This document shows, in pieces, positions 42,973 to 51,532 of a stretch of DNA of 64,000 nucleotides (position 1 is the stretch's first letter; the number at the start of each line of letters is the position of its first letter). The stretch comes from Ignavibacteriales bacterium UBA1304. GTDB taxonomy: Bacteria > Bacteroidota > Ignavibacteria > Ignavibacteriales > Ignavibacteriaceae. Under the pieces are notes generated by a model that saw nothing but the letters and a program-made list of their open reading frames with translations, made no database searches and was not told the origin of the DNA. Where the stretch lies: positions 1 through 64,000 of the forward strand of contig DBTY01000029.1 of assembly GCA_002307295.1 (NCBI GenBank), given 5' to 3'. The position numbers were made by a program, and so were the translations under genes.

Positions 42973-43482
42973 ATGCCAACAGAAAAAAACTGGATAGCTC
43001 TTTACTCTAAGCCAAGAAGCGAATTTAAAGCGGAAGCGGAAATTAAAAGATTAGGAATCGAAAATTATCTGCCCGTTATTACAAAAGTTAAACAATGGAG
43101 CGACAGGAAAAAGAAAGTTACCGAGCCTGTTTTGCACGGATATATTTTCATTAGAGCCGACGAAAAAGAAAGACTTGAGGCTTTAGAAATAAACTCTATT
43201 GTCAGATGCGTTTTTGACCACGGCAAACTTGCTATTATTCCGGCATGGCAGATTGAAAACCTTAAAAATTTCCTGACCGAAAAAGAAGAGTTTTTAATTA
43301 AAGAGGGAATTGTTAAAGGGACAAAAATCAGAATTAAATCGGGTCCCTTTGAAGGGATTATTGGGGTTATTACTTCAGACTCCAACAAAAAGACTCTAAA
43401 TGTAAATCTTGATTTGCTAAACCGGTCTATCGCCGCAGTAATTCCCAGCGACGTTGAAATTGAAGTAGTTAACGTATTATAA
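42973..43482 (+). CDS. UpxY/RfaH-like NusG paralogue
   Basis: This 169-residue transcription antiterminator of the NusG superfamily has an NGN domain that starts 'NWIALYSKPRSEFKAEAEIK' and contains 'EPVLHGYIFIRADEKERLE'. The KOW-like C-terminal part begins 'GTKIRIKSGPFEGIIGVI'. UpxY-type proteins in Bacteroidota bind RNA polymerase and allow read-through of capsule or exopolysaccharide operons. The SLBB/Wzc/dehydrogenase genes begin 3.8 kb downstream, separated by unrelated genes, so it may serve that locus or one outside the window. Confidence 0.88.
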   Translation: MPTEKNWIALYSKPRSEFKAEAEIKRLGIENYLPVITKVKQWSDRKKKVTEPVLHGYIFIRADEKERLEALEINSIVRCVFDHGKLAIIPAWQIENLKNFLTEKEEFLIKEGIVKGTKIRIKSGPFEGIIGVITSDSNKKTLNVNLDLLNRSIAAVIPSDVEIEVVNVL

Positions 43483-43502
43483 GCTAAAAACAAATAACAG
43501 AG

Positions 43503-44255
43503 ATGGAAATGAATTACGAAAAGTTATTTGACCGCTTATCAACGGCCAAGAATGTTGTTTTCTTCACAGGAGCCGGAGTCTCCGCCGAAAGCGGAATAGA
43601 AACTTTTAGAGGAGCCGGAGGAATCTGGACGAAATTAAAACCTGAAGAACTCGCTAATTTTAACGCGTTCCTTAAAAACCCCGATCTTGTGTGGGAATGG
43701 TACCAGTACAGAAGAAAAATTATAGAAGAAACAAAACCAAACCCTGCGCATATTACAATAGCCGAAACGGAAAATTACTTTAACAACGTAACAGTCGTTA
43801 CTCAAAATATAGATAATCTGCATAACCGGGCCGGAAGTTCAATTGTATATGAAGTGCACGGCAATATCGAAAGAAATTACTGCGTAAAATGCCATACGTT
43901 TTACAACTCAAAAGATTTTACTTTTGAAGGGAAGGCTCCATTTTGTAAATGCGGCGGATTAATAAGACCTGATATTGTTTGGTTTGGCGAAATGCTTCCG
44001 CAGGATGTTTTTGCTTCAGCTGAAGAAGCAGCCAGAAATTGCAACGTTATTTTTGTAGTTGGAACTTCAGCGGTTGTTTACCCCGCCGCTTATATCCCTA
44101 TTGACGCTAAAAAAGGCGGCGCGCTTGTAGTTGAAATTAACGTTGAAGAAACTGAATTAACGCAAATGGCCGACATTTCTTTCTTCGGTAAAGCCGGAGA
44201 AGTTCTTCCAAAAATATTTAACGAGTTCAAAAAGATTAAAAAACTAAGCCTGTAA
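43503..44255 (+). CDS. cobB: Sirtuin NAD-dependent protein deacylase
   Basis: This 250-residue SIR2 enzyme removes acyl groups from lysines using NAD. Signatures are 'FFTGAGVSAESGIETFRGAG', 'VVTQNIDNLHNRAG' and catalytic His119 in 'YEVHGNIE'. The zinc ligands are Cys127, Cys130, Cys148 and Cys150 ('CVKCHTF', 'FCKCGG'). Tyr67 and Arg70 ('WYQYRRK') match the class III Y-x-x-R pair, suggesting desuccinylase activity. The last residues KLSL and the stop codon lie inside a palindrome shared with the convergent LytTR gene. ATG 43509 is an alternative start. Confidence 0.94.
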   Translation: MEMNYEKLFDRLSTAKNVVFFTGAGVSAESGIETFRGAGGIWTKLKPEELANFNAFLKNPDLVWEWYQYRRKIIEETKPNPAHITIAETENYFNNVTVVTQNIDNLHNRAGSSIVYEVHGNIERNYCVKCHTFYNSKDFTFEGKAPFCKCGGLIRPDIVWFGEMLPQDVFASAEEAARNCNVIFVVGTSAVVYPAAYIPIDAKKGGALVVEINVEETELTQMADISFFGKAGEVLPKIFNEFKKIKKLSL

Positions 44256-44272
44256 TTACAGGCTTAGTTTTT
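44239..44272. terminator. 34-bp perfect palindrome: shared terminator encoding both C-termini
   Basis: The sequence is perfectly self-complementary from 44239 to 44272, centred between 44255 and 44256. The + half reads AAACTAAGCCTGTAA, ending at the cobB stop; the minus half is identical and ends at the LytTR stop. The minus copy is preceded by coding sequence and followed by T-rich sequence from the other gene, so it should terminate in both directions. Both proteins therefore end in KLSL. Confidence 0.85.
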
Positions 44273-44990
44273 CTTTAAATTTTACGGCCTGCCTGCGGGA
44301 GACTTCAACTTTATTCCCCCCTTTTAATTTTACAAGCAATCCCCCGTTTAACCAGGGCTCTATATTATCAATCCATTTCAGATTTATAATATGCTTGCGG
44401 CTTGCGCGGAAAAATGTTTTAGGGTCTAATCTTTCTTCCAGATAGTTTAGAGTTCTTAGAATAAGCGGTTTATTCTCATCAAAGAAAATACGAACGTAAT
44501 TCCCTTCCGATTCAAATAAGCGTACGTTTATAAGTTTTACAAACCAGCACTTTTCTCCGTCTTTTACGAACACCTGATCTAATTCAGTAAGAACTGAAGA
44601 CGGCAGAGAAGAATCCGTTCCGGCGGCTTCGCTTTCGTTTTTATAACGCAGCGATATTTTCCGGATAGTATCTTCAAGGCGTTTTGGCTCTATTGGCTTC
44701 AACAGGTAATCCATTGCATTATATTCAAACGCCTTTAGAGCATATTCGTCATACGCCGTAGTAAAAATAACGTCAGGGACGCCGTCTAATTCCTCTAGCA
44801 ATTCAAATCCCGTTTTGCCCGGCATCTGAATATCAAGGAAAATCAGATCTGGTTTTAACTCTTCAATTTTTTCTTTTGCGTCATCGGCGTTTACAGCTTC
44901 GCCAACAATATCAACTTCTTTGTATGGCGTAAGAAGCCTTCTTAGTTCAACGCGTGCAAGTCTTTCATCGTCTATGATTAAGGCTTTCAT
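44256..44990 (-). CDS. LytTR-type response regulator
   Basis: This 244-residue regulator has a receiver domain at 1-120 with acidic pocket 'IIDDERLARVEL', phospho-acceptor Asp53 in 'LIFLDIQMPGKTGFELL', and a conserved Lys in 'MDYLLKPIEPKRLE'. A LytTR DNA-binding domain follows (about 145-244) with 'SEGNYVRIFFDENK', 'FFRASRKHIINLKWI' and 'EVSRRQAVKFKEKLSL'. It is encoded with, and overlaps by 4 bases, the histidine kinase upstream. Its final four residues come from the shared terminator palindrome. Confidence 0.94.
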   Translation of the reverse strand: MKALIIDDERLARVELRRLLTPYKEVDIVGEAVNADDAKEKIEELKPDLIFLDIQMPGKTGFELLEELDGVPDVIFTTAYDEYALKAFEYNAMDYLLKPIEPKRLEDTIRKISLRYKNESEAAGTDSSLPSSVLTELDQVFVKDGEKCWFVKLINVRLFESEGNYVRIFFDENKPLILRTLNYLEERLDPKTFFRASRKHIINLKWIDNIEPWLNGGLLVKLKGGNKVEVSRRQAVKFKEKLSL

Positions 44991-46057
44991 CTTATCGTTC
45001 CTCCGTTTGGAATAATTAATTCTGCTAATACTATTTCATTTTCTTCATTTTTTAATTTAAATGACGCATTTTCGCCATAAAGGAGACTCAACCTTTGTTT
45101 TGTGTTTTGCACGCCAAATCCGGTTGCGTCCTTCAGACTTTGTTCGTCATATCTGCCGCTGTTTCTTATCTGAATAATCACATTATCATCCTTCGGAAAC
45201 GCGTTAATTAGAATAACTCCTCCAATTGTTCTTTTTGAAATGCCATGTTTAATTCCATTTTCAACTAAAGTTTGCACCATCAATGGAGGAATTTCTGTTT
45301 TAGCAAGCTTGGGATCAATTTCAATTTTGCTTTCTAATCTTTCCTCAAAACGGATAGATTCCAAAGCCAAATAATCAGTTATTGTTTTTATTTCGTCTTC
45401 AAGCGGCACAGTTTCAATGCGTTCTATCCGCAGCGAATAACGCAAAATATTCGAAAGCTGCGTAATTGCAGTCTGCGCTTTCTGCGGATCTTCGTCTACC
45501 AGAGCTCTTATGCTGTTTAGTGCGTTGAACATAAAATGAGGATTTAATTGCGATTTAAGGGTTTTTAATTCAAAATCTTTTACGGCTGCTTCCCAAATCA
45601 GGCTTTCAATTTGTACCACTTGTTTATTTTCAAAAAAATGGACGGTAAAGTACATCAGAGACCAAATTAGAAGCACCATACTAAAATTAAACACATTAAC
45701 CAAAAGAACGCCAACATTAAACTGCGATATTTTGAAATCGCCAATTAATAATTCAAAAGGCATTAATAGAAAAAATATGACGGTAGCTATCAAAATGCAG
45801 GCAATAAACGATCTTATAATTAGCTTATAGATTGATAGAGAACTCCATTTTTGCTTAATTATTATATATCTATATATATGCGTAAAGAAAATTCCCAATA
45901 GACTTAAAAGTATGAACATTGGAATCTTTATAAGAGTCATTTTATTGAATGATGCAATTATTACAATATTCACCAAACTGAATGCAAACCAGCCGGTAAA
46001 TTGAGATATCCAGTAAATTTCTTTTTTGTTCATTAGATTATTTTCTATTTTTAACAT
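44987..46057 (-). CDS. LytS/YpdA-like membrane histidine kinase
   Basis: This 356-residue kinase has four predicted membrane helices (about 17-37, 42-66, 82-103 and 114-141). A His_kinase domain (PF06580) follows, with phospho-acceptor His174 in 'LKSQLNPHFMFNALNSIRAL' and an HATPase region with 'LVENGIKHGI' and 'GFGVQNTKQRLSLLYG'. It should phosphorylate the LytTR regulator encoded 4 bases into its stop region. The membrane region contains no recognisable sensor domain. Confidence 0.92.
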   Translation of the reverse strand: MLKIENNLMNKKEIYWISQFTGWFAFSLVNIVIIASFNKMTLIKIPMFILLSLLGIFFTHIYRYIIIKQKWSSLSIYKLIIRSFIACILIATVIFFLLMPFELLIGDFKISQFNVGVLLVNVFNFSMVLLIWSLMYFTVHFFENKQVVQIESLIWEAAVKDFELKTLKSQLNPHFMFNALNSIRALVDEDPQKAQTAITQLSNILRYSLRIERIETVPLEDEIKTITDYLALESIRFEERLESKIEIDPKLAKTEIPPLMVQTLVENGIKHGISKRTIGGVILINAFPKDDNVIIQIRNSGRYDEQSLKDATGFGVQNTKQRLSLLYGENASFKLKNEENEIVLAELIIPNGGTIR

Positions 46058-46279
46058 CTGTAATTTATTGATTGTTTTGCATAGTTATCGTATTAAGATT
46101 AAAATATTATTTCTATAATATAAAATTTTGCCGTTTATCGGTCAGGTTTTGTTTTTTCGGCAGAATAACCTGACAAACGGATAAAATACGGTATAAAAAT
46201 AAGCTGTTATAAAAACCTATTTTGAATGACTCCCGGCGGGTTTCGGATTTTTTTTCTTATAATAAATCGGAGAAATCTA

Positions 46280-46621
46280 ATGAAATACTTTTTTATTCCG
46301 TTCTTATTTTGTTTATCTGTCGGTTTTGTTCTTAGCGGCAGCGATCAGGATATTGACAAGGCTTATCAAAATGCAAAAAAAGGAGTATACTGGGCATTAA
46401 GTAATATTCCGGAGAAAAAAAGTAAAATTGCTCATCAGTTGGTAGCAGAAGATAAATTATACTCCAGCGTTAAGCTTTACAAAAAAGTAAACGGCGTAAA
46501 AGTTGAATCAACTGGTTTTTATAACTCAAATGAAGTGACTATTACTCTTTATAAATCTACAGACAGTCTGCTTTCCGAAGGTTACATAAATAGCCGAAAA
46601 ATAATTGAAGGCGAGAAATAG
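46280..46621 (+). CDS. Small exported protein of unknown function
   Basis: I start this 113-residue protein at ATG 46280, preceded by CGGAGAAATCTA. The first 18 residues from the upstream ATG at 46226 have no ribosome site and would bury the signal peptide. The signal is 'YFFIPFLFCLSVGFVLS'. The mature part is charged and predicted alpha/beta ('GVYWALSNIPEKKSKIAHQL', then 'KLYKKVNGVKVEST'). No family recognised. It lies upstream of the CheW-like gene and may be monocistronic. Confidence 0.6.
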   Translation: MKYFFIPFLFCLSVGFVLSGSDQDIDKAYQNAKKGVYWALSNIPEKKSKIAHQLVAEDKLYSSVKLYKKVNGVKVESTGFYNSNEVTITLYKSTDSLLSEGYINSRKIIEGEK

Positions 46622-46749
46622 GATTTATTCATTAGTTTAAATCCGTAAGAATTTTTAACAATTCGTAAAGTATTTTTAAAAAATGGGATATTTTCTAATA
46701 AATAGTAAATGATTAATGATTTTTTACTATGATTATTCTGGTATGATTA

Positions 46750-47250
46750 ATGAGGGAAGATAAAGATCAATCATATTTTAGCAAAATGGAAGATTTATCT
46801 ATAGATGTTGAGAAATTTACAGGTCTGGTAATCTTTTGTATAGACGACTGGGAATTCTGTATAAATTTTCAAGATGTGGCGCTTATCTTACGGGGCGATG
46901 AGCTTAAAAACATAAAAAATATTAATACTTTTTTACACCGGGACGATAAAGAGAAGTCTGATAATTTCATGTCGTTAGACCTCGGCGTTTTCTTTGGTTT
47001 AAAAGAGAAAAAACCTATTGAAAATTCGAGATTCCTTTGTATCCAGAACAATACATTGGAATTTGGTTTTTTTGTGGATAGTATTAAAGAAATAATTACT
47101 ATAGACAGGGATTTTGTTCATAAAAAATTGGAATTTATTTCTATAGCAAGTAAAGATTATATTAAGGGGTTAATTAAATTTGAGAAACGCACTTTTCTCT
47201 ATCCGGACTACAACAGAATTGTAGCGACTTTATTAAAACAGAAAGAGTAA
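46750..47250 (+). CDS. CheW-like domain protein
   Basis: This 166-residue protein has one CheW-like fold: strands with 'LVIFCIDDWEFCINFQDVAL' at about 26-46, a middle 'LDLGVFFGLKEKKP', and the C-terminal half 'FGFFVDSIKEIITIDRDFVH' and 'DYIKGLIKFEKRTFLYPD'. CheW domains couple chemoreceptors to CheA-type kinases. No receptor, CheA or flagellar gene is in the window, so it is an orphan. It could act with a gliding or type IV pilus signalling system elsewhere. Divergent sequence and context make the role uncertain. Confidence 0.72.
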   Translation: MREDKDQSYFSKMEDLSIDVEKFTGLVIFCIDDWEFCINFQDVALILRGDELKNIKNINTFLHRDDKEKSDNFMSLDLGVFFGLKEKKPIENSRFLCIQNNTLEFGFFVDSIKEIITIDRDFVHKKLEFISIASKDYIKGLIKFEKRTFLYPDYNRIVATLLKQKE

Positions 47251-47330
47251 ATGCGCTTACTAGATCAATTTTTCCCAACTCGCAATTTGAGGTTCAATGT
47301 TATATTATATCGATTTTAAGGCAGGTAATA

Positions 47331-47852
47331 ATGAATAAGTATTTTCTCGTTTTGTTTTTTTCTGTGTTGCTTCTCCCTTCTTTTATATCCGCACAGACTA
47401 ATGATATTAAAATAGGTTCGGATCTTTCGCAATTTAAACAGACCAACGGAGCTTTGTATGACTTTTCGGATCCGGATAAAGTTAATGTTAAAGTTGCCAT
47501 ATGGGGCTTTGTAAGATTCCCGGGCAGATACATTGTTCCTATGAATACTTCGGTGCAGGATTTAATTTCATACGCAGGAGGTCCTACTGACGCAGCTAAA
47601 CTTGACGACCTCAGATTGTTCAGAACATTGGCTGATTCTACCCAGAAAATATACAAGTTCAATCTGAACGAATTGTTGTATGAACCGGGCGAAAAAAAAC
47701 TTGTTCTCCCTCCGCCTCTTATAGCGTCGGATATTGTTCTTGTTCCCGGAGAGCCAAGGTGGTATTTAAAAGACTACATAACTCTTTATCTTTCAGTAAT
47801 ATCAGCAGCGAGTTCGCTTGCAATTTTAATTTGGAATATAGTTAGGAAATAA
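47331..47852 (+). CDS. SLBB-domain polysaccharide export-like protein
   Basis: This 173-residue exported protein has a signal peptide ('LVLFFSVLLLPSFISAQ'). An SLBB domain spans about 52-120 ('KVAIWGFVRFPGRYIVPMNT', 'VQDLISYAGGPTDAAK'), and a C-terminal membrane helix lies at about 150-170. It lacks the Poly_export (Wza) domain normally before SLBB, so it is a reduced form. It lies 6 bases upstream of the Wzc-like kinase gene. It probably forms part of the envelope exit for the exopolysaccharide, perhaps contacting the kinase through its membrane helix. Confidence 0.8.
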   Translation: MNKYFLVLFFSVLLLPSFISAQTNDIKIGSDLSQFKQTNGALYDFSDPDKVNVKVAIWGFVRFPGRYIVPMNTSVQDLISYAGGPTDAAKLDDLRLFRTLADSTQKIYKFNLNELLYEPGEKKLVLPPPLIASDIVLVPGEPRWYLKDYITLYLSVISAASSLAILIWNIVRK

Positions 47853-47858
47853 GTTTAA

Positions 47859-50123
47859 ATGGAAAATTCAAATAATCTACGTGATTTAGATAATAACAAT
47901 AAATCGCTAAAAGAATATGCCTCCCTGCTAAGGAATAATATACTCCCGGTAGTTTTAATTTCTGTCATGTGTTTAATTGTGGCAATTTTTTATGCTGTTA
48001 AAGCTAAAAATATTTATAGCGCAACTACGGTGCTTAAGATTTCAAAACCCAAGGGAAGCATAATGGAAACGCCCCTTATGCCTGAAATTTCTGATTTCGG
48101 AAGCGACCGGTTTGTTTCAAACGAAATTGAAATTATGAAAAGCTACACCGTGCGCGAAAGAGTTGCTAAATCTTTAATTGACAGCTTTAAAGTAAAGGCA
48201 ACCACGGATAGTTTTTATGTCATCCTTAATAAAGAATCTGCTTTTACTAAGAGCGATATTAATAGCAGTAAAGTGAAATCAGTCCCGGAAATAGCAGCTT
48301 TATTAGCCACTACAGCTTCAATCGAACAGAAAAGAGGACTTGATATTGTCGAAATAAAAGTGGAGTCTCCATCGGCCAGCGAAGCGGCTCTTATAGCCAA
48401 CTGCTATGCGGCGGCTTATAAAGATTTAGACTTGGATTTTAACAGAGCTCAACTAACCGCGGTAAAAAACTTTTTAGTTCAGCAGAAAGACGAAAAGTTC
48501 AAGCAGTTGAACGAAGCTGAAAATATCCTTGAAGAGTTTCAGAAAAAAGGCGGAATAATTGCCATAGACGATCAATCAAGCGCATTGATTCAACAGCTGA
48601 CTACTTTTGAAGCTCAAAAAAACAGCGCAAAACTTGACATGACAACTTCTGATAAAATGCTTAACGGATACAAAGCCGAATTAAAAAAACAGGACGCCAA
48701 ACTTGCAAATTATGTAGAAGGTTTTGAAACTGAAACATATATCAAAACTTTACAGGAACAATTAGCAAAAGCCGAAGTTACTCGCGACGTTGCTATTTCA
48801 AACAATAAAGAAGCTATAAACTCCCCCACTGTAAAAGAGCTGAATCTAAGAATCAGCGAATTACGAAACAAAATCAACCAGAAGTTTGATATATTTAAAC
48901 AAAGCGCTTTTGCAAGCGCTCCGGAAGAATTAAAGACTCTTGCGCAAAAAGTTTTAGAAGAAAGCTTGAAATCGCAGGCGCTTAAGGCTTCGTCGGCCGA
49001 ATTAGGGAATATTGTTAATAGTTACGAAACCAAATTCAATCAGCTGCCAAAAACAATTACTGATTATGCCCGCTTAACCAGATCAAGAGAGTCACTGGAA
49101 AAACTTTACCTCGCTATTGAAAACAAATATCAGGAAGCCTTGATAAACGAGCAGTCAGAGCCGGGAAACGTTTTGTTGATTGACGTGGCGCGTATGGCTA
49201 TCATCCCTTCAAAACCAAACAGACCCCTAATTGTAATTGTCGGATTAATTATTGGCTTAGGCATCGCATTTGGATATGTATTTGTTAAAAATTATTTTGA
49301 TAATACAGTAAAATCTCCTGAAGATATTGAAAACAGAAACATCAACGTGCTTGCCTGGATTCCTCAGATTGAAGGACTAAGCGACGACGACAACAAAGAA
49401 TTTGAATTTATTGTGGCAAAAAAACCTGATTCTATCCCAAGCGAAGCGTTCCGTTCTCTGCGAACAAGGCTACAATTCGCCCGGCCGGATAAGGGTTCAA
49501 TTAAAACTATATTAGTTACGTCTTCTACTCCTCAGGAAGGCAAAACAGTAATTTCGGTAAATTTAGCCGGAAGTTTTGCCCAGACAAACAAAAAAGTTCT
49601 TCTTGTAGATTGCGATTTTAGAAAACCAAGAGTCCATTCTGTTTTTCGCGTTAATAGATTCCCAGGTTTGGTTGATTATTTCTTCAATCAGGCTACTCTT
49701 GAGCAAATAGTGAAGAAAACCGAATTAAGTAATCTGGATTTTATATCTACCGGCACAATTCCTCCTAATCCAGCCGAAACTCTTGAATCGAACGCAATGA
49801 AAGATTTTCTGGCTCTGGTTTCTGAGAAATATGATTTGGTTATTCTCGATTCCCCTCCTATCATTGCCGTAACTGATTCTGAAATTTTAACGTCTTTGGT
49901 CGACGCAACGCTACTTGTGGTTTCCGCAGGAACGACAGAAACTGAAATTATGGAAAAATCTGTTGGGTTATTGTCCGGAGAAAATAGTACTTTTATAGGT
50001 ACAGTTTTAAATAACTTTACATATAAGAGCGGATACGGCTCTTATTATAAGTACTATTATTATTATACTACTCCTTCAAAGTCTGACTCTGACAGGCAGA
50101 AGAAAATAATAAGAAAAGCATAA
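47859..50123 (+). CDS. Polysaccharide co-polymerase with tyrosine autokinase (Wzc-like)
   Basis: This 754-residue inner-membrane protein has a Wzz domain with membrane helices at about 30-50 and near 455. A long periplasmic coiled coil lies between them ('FLVQQKDEKFKQLNEAENIL'). The C-terminal BY-kinase has Walker A 'SSTPQEGKTVISVNLAG' (Lys562), Walker A' 'VLLVDCDFRKPRVHS' and Walker B 'LVILDSPPIIAV'. The tyrosine-rich tail near 728-742 is 'YGSYYKYYYYY', the autophosphorylation cluster. It controls chain length and export of a polysaccharide with the SLBB protein just upstream. Confidence 0.93.
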   Translation: MENSNNLRDLDNNNKSLKEYASLLRNNILPVVLISVMCLIVAIFYAVKAKNIYSATTVLKISKPKGSIMETPLMPEISDFGSDRFVSNEIEIMKSYTVRERVAKSLIDSFKVKATTDSFYVILNKESAFTKSDINSSKVKSVPEIAALLATTASIEQKRGLDIVEIKVESPSASEAALIANCYAAAYKDLDLDFNRAQLTAVKNFLVQQKDEKFKQLNEAENILEEFQKKGGIIAIDDQSSALIQQLTTFEAQKNSAKLDMTTSDKMLNGYKAELKKQDAKLANYVEGFETETYIKTLQEQLAKAEVTRDVAISNNKEAINSPTVKELNLRISELRNKINQKFDIFKQSAFASAPEELKTLAQKVLEESLKSQALKASSAELGNIVNSYETKFNQLPKTITDYARLTRSRESLEKLYLAIENKYQEALINEQSEPGNVLLIDVARMAIIPSKPNRPLIVIVGLIIGLGIAFGYVFVKNYFDNTVKSPEDIENRNINVLAWIPQIEGLSDDDNKEFEFIVAKKPDSIPSEAFRSLRTRLQFARPDKGSIKTILVTSSTPQEGKTVISVNLAGSFAQTNKKVLLVDCDFRKPRVHSVFRVNRFPGLVDYFFNQATLEQIVKKTELSNLDFISTGTIPPNPAETLESNAMKDFLALVSEKYDLVILDSPPIIAVTDSEILTSLVDATLLVVSAGTTETEIMEKSVGLLSGENSTFIGTVLNNFTYKSGYGSYYKYYYYYTTPSKSDSDRQKKIIRKA

Positions 50124-50150
50124 TATCCGGAAACTAAACAAGAAGATTGT

Positions 50151-51485
50151 ATGGAATTATTAGAGAAAATCAAAAATAAGACCGCTAAAGTCGGCATTAT
50201 TGGTCTTGGCTATGTTGGTCTGCCTCTTGGACTTGAGTTCGCATTGAAAGGTTTTCAGGTAATAGGGTTCGATCTTGACGAAAAGAAGCTGCCTATGCTT
50301 AGAGCAGGTCAAAGCTATATAAAGCACATAAACCAGGAGAAAGTCAGAACAGCCGTTGCCAGCGGAAAATTTGACGCTACATCGGATTTTACCCGCATAC
50401 CTGAAGCTGACGCTTTAATAATATGCGTCCCGACTCCATTAAACGAACACAGAGAGCCGGATATGTCGTATATTATAAATACAGCGGAAACTATAGCAAA
50501 ATACATCCGTAAAGGACAGTTTATTTCGTTAGAATCCACAACTTATCCGGGCACTACCGACGAAATTCTTCTTCCGTTGTTTTCTTCAGCATTAGTTAAA
50601 AGAGGCGAAGGAAAGGAATTAGTGGTAGGAGAAGATTTTTATCTGGCGTTTTCGCCTGAAAGAGAAGACCCTAACAACCCGGTATACTCAACATCCACTA
50701 TCCCCAAAGTAGTTGGGGGCGTTACTGAAAATTGCGTTGTTATAGCTCAGGCTCTTTATAATAACGTCGTAGTTAAGACTGTCCCGGTCTCTTCAACAAG
50801 AGCGGCTGAAGCCACAAAACTGCTTGAAAATATCTACCGTTGCGTTAATATAGCTTTAGTTAACGAGCTTAAAATGGTTTTTGAAAGAATGAATATAGAT
50901 ATTTGGGAAGTAATAGAGGCGGCATCAACCAAGCCTTTTGGATTTAATGCGTTTTTCCCGGGTCCTGGTTTGGGCGGGCATTGCATCCCAATTGATCCAT
51001 TCTACCTAACTTGGAAAGCCAGAGAGTATGATATTGCTACAAAGTTTATTGAGCTTGCTGGAGAAATTAATACCTCCATGCCTTATTATGTAGTTGAAAA
51101 ATCGATGGAAGCTCTTAACGAATATAAAAAGTCGCTCAATGGCGCAAAAGTTTTAATTCTTGGCGCAGCTTACAAAAAGGATATTGACGATATGAGAGAA
51201 TCCCCTTCTCTTAAACTTATTGAAATATTCAGAGAAAAAGGAGCTATTGTAGATTATAGCGATCCCTTCTTCCCAAAACTGCCTAAAACTCGTAAATACC
51301 AGTTCGATATATCCTCGGTTGAATTAAACGCTGATAATCTGAAAAGCTACGATTTAGTCGTATTAAGTACCGACCATACTGGATATGATTACAAGTTCAT
51401 TCTTGAAAACTCAAACATAATTGTAGATACAAGAAACGCTTTTGCTAAAAGAGGACTTTTAGATAAAAAGATATTTAAATCTTAA
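50151..51485 (+). CDS. UDP-N-acetylhexosamine 6-dehydrogenase (WbpA/WecC-like)
   Basis: This 444-residue nucleotide-sugar dehydrogenase oxidises C6 of a UDP-HexNAc to the uronate in two NAD-dependent steps. The Rossmann motif is 'GIIGLGYVGLPLGLEFALKG', catalytic Cys278 lies in 'GPGLGGHCIPIDPFYL', and the C-terminal domain includes 'LGAAYKKDIDDMRESPSLKL'. 'FYLTWKAREYD' is closer to the WbpA/WecC group than to UDP-glucose dehydrogenases. It supplies an acidic sugar for the polysaccharide exported by the two preceding proteins. No glycosyltransferases are in the window. Confidence 0.92.
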   Translation: MELLEKIKNKTAKVGIIGLGYVGLPLGLEFALKGFQVIGFDLDEKKLPMLRAGQSYIKHINQEKVRTAVASGKFDATSDFTRIPEADALIICVPTPLNEHREPDMSYIINTAETIAKYIRKGQFISLESTTYPGTTDEILLPLFSSALVKRGEGKELVVGEDFYLAFSPEREDPNNPVYSTSTIPKVVGGVTENCVVIAQALYNNVVVKTVPVSSTRAAEATKLLENIYRCVNIALVNELKMVFERMNIDIWEVIEAASTKPFGFNAFFPGPGLGGHCIPIDPFYLTWKAREYDIATKFIELAGEINTSMPYYVVEKSMEALNEYKKSLNGAKVLILGAAYKKDIDDMRESPSLKLIEIFREKGAIVDYSDPFFPKLPKTRKYQFDISSVELNADNLKSYDLVVLSTDHTGYDYKFILENSNIIVDTRNAFAKRGLLDKKIFKS

Positions 51486-51532
51486 CTGGATTGTTCCAAC
51501 TTAAGAAAGTATAATAAATAATTTAAGAAGCT

